Shown here piece after piece: positions 1 through 6,598 of a stretch of 15,866 nt of DNA (position 1 is its first letter; every line of letters starts with the position of its first letter). A program made the position numbers and the translations under genes. Source of the DNA: JBBRHH01 sp038222915 (lineage in GTDB: Bacteria > Planctomycetota > Phycisphaerae > Tepidisphaerales > Tepidisphaeraceae); the NCBI GenBank assembly GCA_038222915.1, contig JBBRHH010000070.1, positions 1-15,866 on the forward strand. The letters are read 5' to 3'. The notes beneath the pieces are model-generated. The model made no database searches, was not told where the DNA came from, and saw only the letters and a list, made by a program, of their open reading frames with translations.

Positions 1-1
1 G

Positions 2-1501
2 GGATGGGCGAAGGAGCCGGGGCAAAGTGTGACGGTTGCATTTAATGGGCAGACGAAGACGGCTACAGCGAATCAGGACGGACGGTGGCAGACGGTGCTA
101 GAGCCGATGAAGGCGGGCGGGCCGTATGTTCTGAAGCTGGATGGGCGGCCGACCGCGTATGACGTGATGGTGGGGGACGTGTGGGTATGCAGCGGCCAAT
201 CGAACATGGAATTTGGGGTTGATCTTCAGAACGGATATTTCAATCACTCGCCGGAAATTGTGGCGAAGATGAACAATCCGGAGATTCGGCTCTGGCAGGC
301 TTCGAAGCAGTTTAGTCCGACGCCGATGCACAATTATCTGCTTCGCCAGGCCGAGGGACCGGGGGCATATCAGGGTCGATGGGATGTTTGCACGCCGACG
401 ACGGTTGCGCGCGGGACGTGGGGAGGGTTTTCCGCGGTTGGATATTACTTTGGACGTGACATTCAGGGGGATCAGAAGGTGGCCGTTGGTTTGATGATGA
501 TTGCCAATGGCGGGACGGAGATTGAATCATTCATCAGCGAAGAGGGGCTGAAGGCGATTCCGCAGGAGCAATGGGTGGTGCCGCCGATTTCCAAGGCGGC
601 GAGCGATAACTTGAAGAACACGCCATTTCCCAAATTGCCTGAGGGCGTGATTGCGCCGACGGCTGCCTATGCGGAGGTGGTGGCGGGATATGCGGGATCG
701 CGGCAGGGCGGGCCGGACGGGAAGGCGTTTCATTACGGGAGCGCGGCGTTTGATAGTTTGATGGCGCCGGTGTTTCCTTATGCGGTGCGCGGGGTGATCT
801 GGTATCAGGGAGAACACAATGGGAATGACGTGCATTATGAGGCAAAGCTGCAGGCATTGATCGCGGACTGGCGCGCGCATTTTGGCCAGAAGGACCTGCC
901 GTTTGTGATTGCGCAGTTAACGTCCTGGCGCACGGCGCAGCCGGCAAGGTGGCAGTTGGTGCGGGAAGCGCAGTTGCACGTTTCGCAGACCGTGCCAAAT
1001 ACAGCGCTCGCGGTCACGATTGATCTAGCTGACAAGGAGGGGGATGGATACGGCGTGGGGGAGATTCATCCGAAGCGGAAGATGGAAGTCGGCCAACGGA
1101 TGGCGCTGGCGGCGCGGGCGATGCCGTATGGGGAGAAGATTGTGGCTTCGGGTCCGGTCTATCGATCGATGAAGGTGACGGATGGAAAGATCAGTGTCGA
1201 GTTCAATTCGTTGGGCGGCGGACTGGAGGCGCGCGGTGGAAAGCTGGTCGGATTTCAGGTTGCGGGAAATGACAAAAAGTTTGTGGACGCCGATGCGGCC
1301 ATTGTGGGGGAAGAAGTTGTGGTGAATTCGGCAGCGGTCGCAATGCCCGTTGCGGTGCGATATGGCTTTGCACAGTTTATGCTGCCGGTGCCAAATCTTT
1401 ACAACAAAGAGGGACTTCCGACATCGATATCGCCCGCTATCAGGAAAAAACCGGCGGCCGAATCGACTTCATCATGGTCTGGGGAAAAATGGACGACCTG
1501 A
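2..1501 (+). CDS. Sialate O-acetylesterase (SASA family), partial at the 5' edge, with an abnormal C-terminus
   Basis: The protein belongs to the SASA/SGNH-like esterase family, which removes O-acetyl groups from sialic acids or other acetylated sugars, usually outside the cytoplasm. The frame is already open at base 2, and the first residues (GWAKEPGQSVTV) match the beta-sandwich that precedes the catalytic domain. The true start and signal peptide therefore lie left of the window; the GTG at 29 is an internal Val. The nucleophile motif GQSNME has its Ser at bases 200-202. Further family blocks are VIWYQGEHNG (about 793-829) and EIHPKRK, with the catalytic His at 1067-1069. Homology runs to NLYNKEGLP (ending near 1420), where family members normally finish within a few residues. 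The last 27 codons are instead out-of-frame reading of a different gene's 3' end. The gene is G-rich on its coding strand, unlike later plus-strand genes. The family call is firm, but whether the product is functional is uncertain. Confidence 0.9.
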   Translation, partial: GWAKEPGQSVTVAFNGQTKTATANQDGRWQTVLEPMKAGGPYVLKLDGRPTAYDVMVGDVWVCSGQSNMEFGVDLQNGYFNHSPEIVAKMNNPEIRLWQASKQFSPTPMHNYLLRQAEGPGAYQGRWDVCTPTTVARGTWGGFSAVGYYFGRDIQGDQKVAVGLMMIANGGTEIESFISEEGLKAIPQEQWVVPPISKAASDNLKNTPFPKLPEGVIAPTAAYAEVVAGYAGSRQGGPDGKAFHYGSAAFDSLMAPVFPYAVRGVIWYQGEHNGNDVHYEAKLQALIADWRAHFGQKDLPFVIAQLTSWRTAQPARWQLVREAQLHVSQTVPNTALAVTIDLADKEGDGYGVGEIHPKRKMEVGQRMALAARAMPYGEKIVASGPVYRSMKVTDGKISVEFNSLGGGLEARGGKLVGFQVAGNDKKFVDADAAIVGEEVVVNSAAVAMPVAVRYGFAQFMLPVPNLYNKEGLPTSISPAIRKKPAAESTSSWSGEKWTT

Positions 1502-1665
1502 TGGCCGGCCTCGATCCCACTCCCGAAAACCTTAACAAGATGAAAAGCTTCCTTGGCCAACTCGCCCGTGATTACGACAATATCTACACCTCCCCCCAAA
1601 ATGGCCTCGCCAACGTCTTCCGCCGAAAAGACCTCGGCACCCCGGCCGGCGTTGCGCGGAAATAG
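1420..1665 (+). pseudogene. 3' remnant of an unidentified gene, fused behind the esterase
   Basis: In the frame +1 relative to the esterase there is an open stretch ending at TAG 1663-1665. It reads as ordinary protein: DIDIARYQEKTGG, then a Met at 1474, then KMDDLMAGLDPTPENLNK and a final RRKDLGTPAGVARK. Its third positions are C-rich, like the plus-strand genes further right and unlike the esterase upstream. Meaningful-looking sequence begins upstream of the first ATG (1474), at about the point where esterase homology stops, so I read it as the C-terminal end of a gene whose front part is missing. I do not recognise the family. A 63-residue gene starting at 1474 is the alternative, but no ribosome binding site supports it. 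Confidence 0.45.
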
Positions 1666-1738
1666 CCGCCGTCACCTGATGGTCGATGTCGTTATTTAGT
1701 GCCTCTCGCATGCACGCCCCCTATGATAAACTTCCAAC

Positions 1739-2728
1739 ATGAACGCTTGGCAACTCCCAGCTCTTACTGGCATACAAAATCTTGAACTCAAAGATGTAAC
1801 CGACCCCACACCTGCACCGAACGAAGTAGTCCTCGATGTCCAATATGCCGCCCTGAATCCCGCCGACCGCTACCTCGCCGAAGGCCAATACCCAGGCAAA
1901 CCCACCTTCCCCCACATTCTCGGCCGCGACGCCATCGGTACGGTCAGCGCCATTGGTGCCAATGTAACCAACGTCAGGACAGGCGAGAAAAGGCTCATCC
2001 TCCGTGGCGACACCGGCGTCTCCCGTCCCGGTACCTTTGCCCAGCGCGTTGCTGTTGCCGCCGACTCACTCGTCCCTGTCCCCACAGATTGGACCGATCA
2101 GGAAGCGGCCGGTGCAACCCTCGTCTACCTCACCGCCTATCAGGCTCTAACCCAATGGGGCGAGCTCCCGCCGGGCACCGTACTCGTCACCGGCGCATCC
2201 GGCGGCGTCGGTGTGGCCACCATACAACTAGCCGCCGCCCTTGGTCACACCCCCATTGGCCTCTCCCGCAGCCCAGAAAAAACCCAGATCCTGAAATCCA
2301 TCGGCGCGGCCGCCGTCTATGACCCGCAGGACCCCGAGTGGCGTCGCCAACTCAAGGAGGCCCTCGCGGGCAAGCGCGTCGACCTTGCCGTCGACAACAT
2401 CGGCGGCCCGCTTTTCAACCAACTTCTCGAAACCCTCGGCGAAAATGGAAAAATCAGCGTAGTCGGCCGACTCGCCGGCCCCGTCCCAGACTTCAACACC
2501 GCCTCCCTTTTCTTCCGAAGAATTCGTATCGGCGGCGTAGCCGTCGGATCCTACGGGCCGGTCGACGGCATGGCCGCCTGGAATCAGTTGATCAAGCTAA
2601 TGGCAAAAACAAACGCCAAACCCCTCGTCGATCAAATTTTCGAGTTCGATCAACTTCCCGCGGCTTTTGAACGGTTGGCAAGGGGCCCCATGGGAAAGGT
2701 GCTGCTCAGGGTCGGTAACATCAAATGA
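1739..2728 (+). CDS. Zinc-independent medium-chain dehydrogenase/reductase (quinone oxidoreductase-like)
   Basis: This 329-residue protein has the length and plan of the NADPH:quinone oxidoreductase branch of the MDR superfamily. These cytoplasmic enzymes reduce quinones or enones with NADPH. The N-terminal GroES-like domain carries the family phrase ALNPADRYL (residues 38-46). The Rossmann domain has the nucleotide-binding loop TGASGGVG at residues 151-158, followed by a conserved AVDNIGG near 217-223. The Cys/His zinc ligands of alcohol dehydrogenases are absent, which fits the zinc-free branch. Substrate cannot be deduced. No Shine-Dalgarno sequence precedes the ATG; a TATGAT box (1722-1727) only 11 bases upstream would give a leaderless or near-leaderless mRNA. 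It converges on fliN with a gap of only six bases. Confidence 0.9.
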   Translation: MNAWQLPALTGIQNLELKDVTDPTPAPNEVVLDVQYAALNPADRYLAEGQYPGKPTFPHILGRDAIGTVSAIGANVTNVRTGEKRLILRGDTGVSRPGTFAQRVAVAADSLVPVPTDWTDQEAAGATLVYLTAYQALTQWGELPPGTVLVTGASGGVGVATIQLAAALGHTPIGLSRSPEKTQILKSIGAAAVYDPQDPEWRRQLKEALAGKRVDLAVDNIGGPLFNQLLETLGENGKISVVGRLAGPVPDFNTASLFFRRIRIGGVAVGSYGPVDGMAAWNQLIKLMAKTNAKPLVDQIFEFDQLPAAFERLARGPMGKVLLRVGNIK

Positions 2729-2734
2729 TTCGCC

Positions 2735-3043
2735 TCATTCCCCCATCGACCGAATCACCTGCTTCACATCCCCAATGTGCGTGATCCTTAAACCAAAATT
2801 CTCTCCGACCTTCACCGCTTCCCCGGTGGCAATCAACTTGTTATTCACCAGCAGATCCAACGGCTCGTCGCTCGCCTTCGAAAACTCGATGATCGCCCCG
2901 GCCCCCAGCCGCAGCACCTCTGACATCGTCAGCTTCCGCTGCGCCAGTTTCACAATCACCGGCACCTTCATCCGCAAAATGCGCTGTATATCCCGATGGC
3001 CGGGCGATGGAGCGGTCGTCTTGGGGCTTTGTAGAAGTGGCAT
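2735..3043 (-). CDS. fliN: FliN/SpoA-domain flagellar motor switch protein, orphan
   Basis: The protein has 102 residues, and most of it is a single SpoA (FliN/FliM C-terminal) domain. The diagnostic block runs from LRLGAGAIIEF (residues 44-54) through DEPLDLLVNNKLIATGE (59-75) to VKVGENFGLRI (77-87). FliN is a ring component of the cytoplasmic C-ring that binds CheY-P and FliH; the same domain occurs in type III secretion (SctQ). The N-terminus is short (about 20 disordered, Pro-rich residues), so it is a minimal FliN rather than FliM or FliY. A purine-rich AGGATAGGA lies about ten bases upstream of the ATG. No other flagellar gene is visible in the window. It diverges from the M48 protease gene across 61 bases. 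Confidence 0.85.
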   Translation of the reverse strand: MPLLQSPKTTAPSPGHRDIQRILRMKVPVIVKLAQRKLTMSEVLRLGAGAIIEFSKASDEPLDLLVNNKLIATGEAVKVGENFGLRITHIGDVKQVIRSMGE

Positions 3044-3104
3044 GTCGTCAGTCCTATCCTGACATTATCGGCACCCGGAGCTTTCCAGCAACAGGAGACT
3101 AAAA

Positions 3105-3962
3105 ATGAGCAACTACGGCTACAACGGCGGATACGGCGGCGGCTCAGCTTCCCCGATCCGTATCCTCATCGGCCTGGTCATCGCCGGAATAGGCCTCATC
3201 ACCTATTTTTCTTCTACCCAGGTCAATCAATACACTCATCGCAAACAGCACATCAGCCTCTCACCACAACAGGAAATCCAGATGGGTCTAAACTCCGCTC
3301 CCGAAATGGCCTCGGAAATGCACACCCGCGAAATCACCCCGCCCGATCGACAGGCAATTCTGGTCCAGCGAGTAGGCCAACGTCTGGCGGCTGGCCCGGA
3401 GCCACGCAGCAGCGAATATGCCGGCCACTTCCAATACCACCTCCTCGCCGACGCCCAAACCGTTAACGCCTTTGCTCTACCGGGCGGTCAGATCTTCATC
3501 ACCAAAGGCCTCCTCGATCGCCTCACCAACGAAGACCAACTCGCCGGCGTCCTCGGCCACGAAACCGGCCACGTCCTCGCCCGCCACTCCGCCGAGCTCC
3601 TCGCCAAAGCCCAGTTGGGCCAAAGCCTCGTGACCGCCGCCGCCGTCGGCAGCGACCGCTATTCACATGCCGCCGCCGCCCAGGTCGCCAATCAGATGCT
3701 TCAGTTAAAATTCAGCCGCGGCGACGAATCAGAAGCCGACGCCAAAGGGGTCGAGCTGATGGCCGAAGCCGGCTACAACCCCACCGGAATGCTCGACGTC
3801 ATGAAAGTCCTGCAGAAAGTCTCTGCAGGCGGCGCCACGCCAGAATTCATGCAAACCCACCCAAACCCGGAACACCGCCTCGACGACCTCGTCAAAATCC
3901 TCAAGGAGAAATACCCCGACAAACTCCGTACCTACGACCATGAACAACAGAAGGATTTCTAA
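3105..3962 (+). CDS. M48-family zinc metalloprotease, N-terminally membrane-anchored
   Basis: This 285-residue protein is an M48 (Ste24/Oma1/BepA/HtpX-type) peptidase. These enzymes degrade misfolded or envelope proteins. A Gly/Tyr-rich cytoplasmic tip is followed by one hydrophobic segment at residues 18-36, which probably anchors the catalytic domain on the outer face of the inner membrane. The zinc motif HETGH is at residues 152-156, and the third ligand is expected at Glu208 in the FSRGDESEAD block. The family tail THPNPEHRLDDL (251-262) is intact. A good Shine-Dalgarno sequence (AGGAG, 3093-3097) lies seven bases before the ATG. All catalytic residues are present and the length fits a single-domain Oma1-like member without a TPR tail. 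The substrate is unknown. Confidence 0.92.
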   Translation: MSNYGYNGGYGGGSASPIRILIGLVIAGIGLITYFSSTQVNQYTHRKQHISLSPQQEIQMGLNSAPEMASEMHTREITPPDRQAILVQRVGQRLAAGPEPRSSEYAGHFQYHLLADAQTVNAFALPGGQIFITKGLLDRLTNEDQLAGVLGHETGHVLARHSAELLAKAQLGQSLVTAAAVGSDRYSHAAAAQVANQMLQLKFSRGDESEADAKGVELMAEAGYNPTGMLDVMKVLQKVSAGGATPEFMQTHPNPEHRLDDLVKILKEKYPDKLRTYDHEQQKDF

Positions 3963-3985
3963 AGGAGATACTTTTTCCACCCGAC

Positions 3986-4101
3986 CTAAATAGCTCCACC
4001 AAATACCGAAAGTGGTCAGATGACACGAGGTGAGCCCGTTCCGCTTACTGTCTGTCATGTCTGCCAACGCAGCACTTTCGCTTTAAGGAGGAGCTATTTA
4101 G
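3986..4101. repeat. Imperfect inverted repeat of about 116 bp, MITE-like or large hairpin
   Basis: Two 29-base arms (3986-4014 and 4073-4101) face each other across 58 bases. The outer 12 bases (CTAAATAGCTCC against GGAGCTATTTAG) pair perfectly, as do the inner 8 (CGAAAGTG against CACTTTCG), while 9 bases between them pair poorly: 24 of 29 in all. There is no T-run after it, so it is not a standard terminator. No coding frame is evident inside and I see no clear target-site duplication. It fills most of the gap between the protease gene and mazEF. Confidence 0.6.
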
Positions 4102-4114
4102 AACGAAATAGCAA

Positions 4115-4143
4115 TTGCTTTGACGACGGCGTCGCCGTATCAT
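4115..4143 (+). promoter_or_regulatory. Candidate mazEF promoter with an overlapping palindromic operator
   Basis: A -35-like TTGCTT (4115-4120) and a -10-like TATCAT (4138-4143) are separated by 17 bases. The perfect 6-1-6 palindrome ACGGCG-T-CGCCGT (4126-4138) sits in the spacer and touches the -10 box. MazE/AbrB-type antitoxins commonly autorepress by binding palindromes at their own promoter, so this is a reasonable operator candidate. It is inferred from pattern only; the -35 matches consensus at just three bases. Confidence 0.4.
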
Positions 4144-4174
4144 CAATGTTTATACAACAAAGTGGCTGGTCACC

Positions 4175-4417
4175 ATGATGGCAACAATCCAAATGTGGGG
4201 CAACACACGTGCGGTGAGAATCCCCAAAGCGTTGGCAGAAGAGTTGTCGCTGAAAGCGGGAACAACCGTTGAGCTTACCAGGGTGGGAAAACAGTTGGTC
4301 GTCAAGCCCGTAACGACGCGCAAGCGTTACAAGCTGTCGGAGCTCCTGGCACAGTGCAAGGGCAAGAATCCGTCCAGCGAACTGATCACGGGACGCACTG
4401 GCAAGGAACTCTTGTAG
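4175..4417 (+). CDS. mazE: MazE-type antitoxin, AbrB/SpoVT DNA-binding fold
   Basis: The 80-residue product is a typical antitoxin of the MazE/PemI family. It binds and neutralises the MazF ribonuclease and represses its own operon. The swapped-hairpin AbrB domain covers residues 3-47, with the core WGNTRAVRIPKAL (8-20), then LKAGTTVEL and LVVKPV. The tail (51-80, YKLSELLAQ onward) is the flexible toxin-binding segment. Two tandem ATGs (4175 and 4178) can each serve as start and neither has a strong Shine-Dalgarno sequence. The mazF toxin follows 16 bases downstream. In 4201-4380 the top strand has slightly more G than C (56 to 46), whereas the protease gene upstream is strongly C-rich (15 G to 31 C in 3541-3600). 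This suggests acquisition by transfer. Confidence 0.9.
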   Translation: MMATIQMWGNTRAVRIPKALAEELSLKAGTTVELTRVGKQLVVKPVTTRKRYKLSELLAQCKGKNPSSELITGRTGKELL

Positions 4418-4433
4418 GGGAAAGGGCCATTAC

Positions 4434-4823
4434 TTGTCGAAGCGAACTTACTTTCCCGATCGTGGAGATCTGGTACATCTCAATTTCTCACCCTCCGCCG
4501 GGCACGAGATGGCGGACCGGCATTATGGTCTTGTGTTGAGCACCGCATCGTTCAGCCGGCACACTGGCTTCGCCGTCGTATGTCCAATCACCTCGTCCAT
4601 TCGTCCTTGGCCATTCCACGTCCTCATTCCAAAAGGAATTCTTCCGCCGAAACAGGGACTGCATGTCGACAGCAAGGTCGTAACGGATCAATTTAAAAGC
4701 ATTGATTGCCGCGAGCGGGAAATGGAATTCGTTGCCAAAGCGCCCGACGACATTCTCGACGAGGCACTCGCCCGAGTTCGCGCTATCATCGACTCCGACG
4801 ACGTCATGGAAGAACTGGATTGA
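4434..4823 (+). CDS. mazF: MazF-type endoribonuclease toxin
   Basis: The 129-residue product matches the MazF/PemK fold, an mRNA-cleaving ribonuclease that slows growth when MazE is degraded. Family blocks are the N-terminal RGDLVHLNF (10-18), SAGHEMADR with the catalytic-type Arg at 29, and VVCPITS (48-54) with the conserved Thr at 53. These are followed by VVTDQFKSID (82-91) and a C-terminal helix with AKAPDDILDEALARV. The usual RRPA after GHE is RHYG here, a mild deviation next to the active Arg. The only reasonable start is TTG at 4434, preceded by the purine-rich AGGGGAAAGG (4416-4425). A weak TTG start for the toxin behind an ATG-started antitoxin would keep toxin below antitoxin. It converges on the mutase gene with 11 bases between stops. 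Confidence 0.9.
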   Translation: MSKRTYFPDRGDLVHLNFSPSAGHEMADRHYGLVLSTASFSRHTGFAVVCPITSSIRPWPFHVLIPKGILPPKQGLHVDSKVVTDQFKSIDCREREMEFVAKAPDDILDEALARVRAIIDSDDVMEELD

Positions 4824-4834
4824 CGAGGGAATCG

Positions 4835-6598
4835 TCAAACCATCGGCCGAAACCGCCCCACGACCTCCTGCAACCTCCCGGTAATCTGCCCAAGCGAACA
4901 ACTCTCGACAGTCGCCAACATCTCCTTAAAGACGTTCCCACCGCCTTCGACCACGCGCGCCAACTGGTCCAGTTGCTTCCCCGACTCCTTCCGATGCTTC
5001 CGTTTGAACTTCGCCACGCGCTCCACTTGCAACCGTTTCTTCTTCTCCGAAGTTCGCACCACGCTCACCGCCGCCCGCCCATCTCCGTTCTCCCGATATC
5101 GATTCAGCCCAATGATCGGCCTCTCCCCCGCATAAATCTGCTGCTCGTACCGATGCGCCGCCGCCTGGATCTGGCTTCTCTGATATCGATGCTCCACCGC
5201 CGCCAGCACTCCTCCCAGTTCTTCAATGCGTGAAAACTCTTCGAGAATCCCAGCCTCCACCGCCTTCTCCACTATCTTCATCCCCGGCGATCCCGAAAGC
5301 ATATTCATCATGTGCTTGAACAAGCCGCTCTCCTCCAGCAGGATCGCCTGACCCTGCGCCGCCAGCCGCACATATTCCTCGGCCGGCGTCGTGAACGGTT
5401 CGTCAGCACTGTTGCTGTGGCACGAATTCGTTCCGTTCACGTAAGCCAGCAGCAACTCCACCGCCGTCCGCGTCAGATTGTTCTTGAACTCATGCGCGAT
5501 CAGCGATCTCCCGCTCGTCTGCGTATGCAATTTAAACAACTGCGCCGCCGGCCCCGCGCCAAACACGTCCCGCATCCCCACCGCCCAGATCTTCCGGCAC
5601 ACCCGCGCCAATGCCAGATACTCCACATCCAACGAGCAATCCAGAAAGAACGACAACCGCGGCCCAAACACATTCACATCCAACCCCCGCTCCCGAAACA
5701 ACTGCACGTACGCAAACCCGTTCGAAAGGGTATAAGCCGCCTGCTGCACCGGCGTCGCCCCCGCCTCCGCGATGTGATATCCACTGATCGAAATCGGATA
5801 CCACCTAGGCATGTTGCGCGTCGTATACTCCACCATATCGCCCAGAAATCGCAGCGACGGATCGATCGGAAACAACACCTCGTTCTGCGCCTGCACCTCC
5901 TTCAAAACATCCGCCTGGATCGTCCCGCGCAATTTCGGAATGACCCCCGCCCCGAATCGCCGCCGCGCCGCCGACACGAACATTGCAAGAATTGCCAGGG
6001 CCGGCCCATTGATCGTCATCGATACCGACAACTGCTCACCACCAAAATCGAACCCCTCAAACAACCGCTCCATATCTTCAACGGTGTCAATCGCCACACC
6101 CCCCTCCCCAATCTTCCCAAACACGCCCTCCGCGTCACTGTCCATCCCGTACAGCGTCGGCCCATCAAACGCAGTGCTCAAACGAATACTCTTCTGCTGC
6201 CGAGTCAGAAAATGAAATCGCGCGTTCGTATCCTCCGCAAGCCCAAGCCCCGCAAACAACCGCGTCGGTTCCTCGGCCTCCTTTGCGTCCTTCCGCGCCC
6301 TATCGCGCTCGACATACAGCTCGCGATACGCTCCATTAACATACGGAAACTCGCCGGGAAGCCCTTCACCAAACAAGTACCGCGCTACCGCGCCCGGCTC
6401 ATCGGCCTCGGGCAACGCCAGGCGCGGCAGCCGCAAGCCGGTCGGCGTTTCCCCCAGCGCCACGCCCGAACGAATCGTCTCCCACCGCTGCCGCAACTCA
6501 CCGGCGAATTTTGAATCCTCCCGCGCGCGGCGCACCTGCTCTTCTACATCCAGATTGTGTGCCTCAACCGCTTTGTTGACCTCCGCTATCACGCTCAT
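4835..6598 (-). CDS. Adenosylcobalamin-dependent acyl-CoA mutase, catalytic subunit (isobutyryl-CoA mutase type)
   Basis: This 587-residue cytoplasmic enzyme is the TIM-barrel mutase part of the methylmalonyl-CoA mutase superfamily. It performs radical carbon-skeleton rearrangement of a short acyl-CoA. Its closest resemblance, by block order and wording, is to the C-terminal half of the fused isobutyryl-CoA mutase IcmF: EEPTRLFAG (109-117), STAFDGPTLYG (141-151), VSMTINGPA (192-200), SISGYHIAEAG with the active-site His275, and the tail CSLGQIT (567-573). Gln238 stands where methylmalonyl-CoA mutase has the carboxylate-binding Arg (human R228), so methylmalonyl-CoA is an unlikely substrate; isobutyryl/butyryl-CoA or another non-carboxylated acyl-CoA is likelier. 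Residues about 91-110 are a charged insertion relative to IcmF as I recall it. There is no B12 domain on this chain; the partner gene supplies it. Its ATG overlaps the partner's stop (ATGA), with GGAG five bases before the start. Confidence 0.88.
   Translation of the reverse strand: MSVIAEVNKAVEAHNLDVEEQVRRAREDSKFAGELRQRWETIRSGVALGETPTGLRLPRLALPEADEPGAVARYLFGEGLPGEFPYVNGAYRELYVERDRARKDAKEAEEPTRLFAGLGLAEDTNARFHFLTRQQKSIRLSTAFDGPTLYGMDSDAEGVFGKIGEGGVAIDTVEDMERLFEGFDFGGEQLSVSMTINGPALAILAMFVSAARRRFGAGVIPKLRGTIQADVLKEVQAQNEVLFPIDPSLRFLGDMVEYTTRNMPRWYPISISGYHIAEAGATPVQQAAYTLSNGFAYVQLFRERGLDVNVFGPRLSFFLDCSLDVEYLALARVCRKIWAVGMRDVFGAGPAAQLFKLHTQTSGRSLIAHEFKNNLTRTAVELLLAYVNGTNSCHSNSADEPFTTPAEEYVRLAAQGQAILLEESGLFKHMMNMLSGSPGMKIVEKAVEAGILEEFSRIEELGGVLAAVEHRYQRSQIQAAAHRYEQQIYAGERPIIGLNRYRENGDGRAAVSVVRTSEKKKRLQVERVAKFKRKHRKESGKQLDQLARVVEGGGNVFKEMLATVESCSLGQITGRLQEVVGRFRPMV

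Noticed and set aside
29..31. GTG as the start of the sialate O-acetylesterase
   Set aside because: The codons from base 2 to 28 already match the conserved N-terminal sandwich, so this is an internal Val and the gene begins left of the window.
1666..1738. Possible terminator or structured RNA before the oxidoreductase gene
   Set aside because: No stable hairpin with a T-run is visible; only a TATGAT box near the ATG, with a poor -35.
3105..3155. Gly/Tyr-rich short repeat at the start of the M48 protease gene
   Set aside because: Only a low-complexity N-terminal tip of a dozen residues; no periodic DNA repeat extends beyond it.
5312..6514. 400-codon open frame on the plus strand opposite the mutase gene
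   Set aside because: It is the antisense of a well-conserved mutase and its product is an Arg/Pro/His-rich composition typical of shadow frames in GC-rich DNA.
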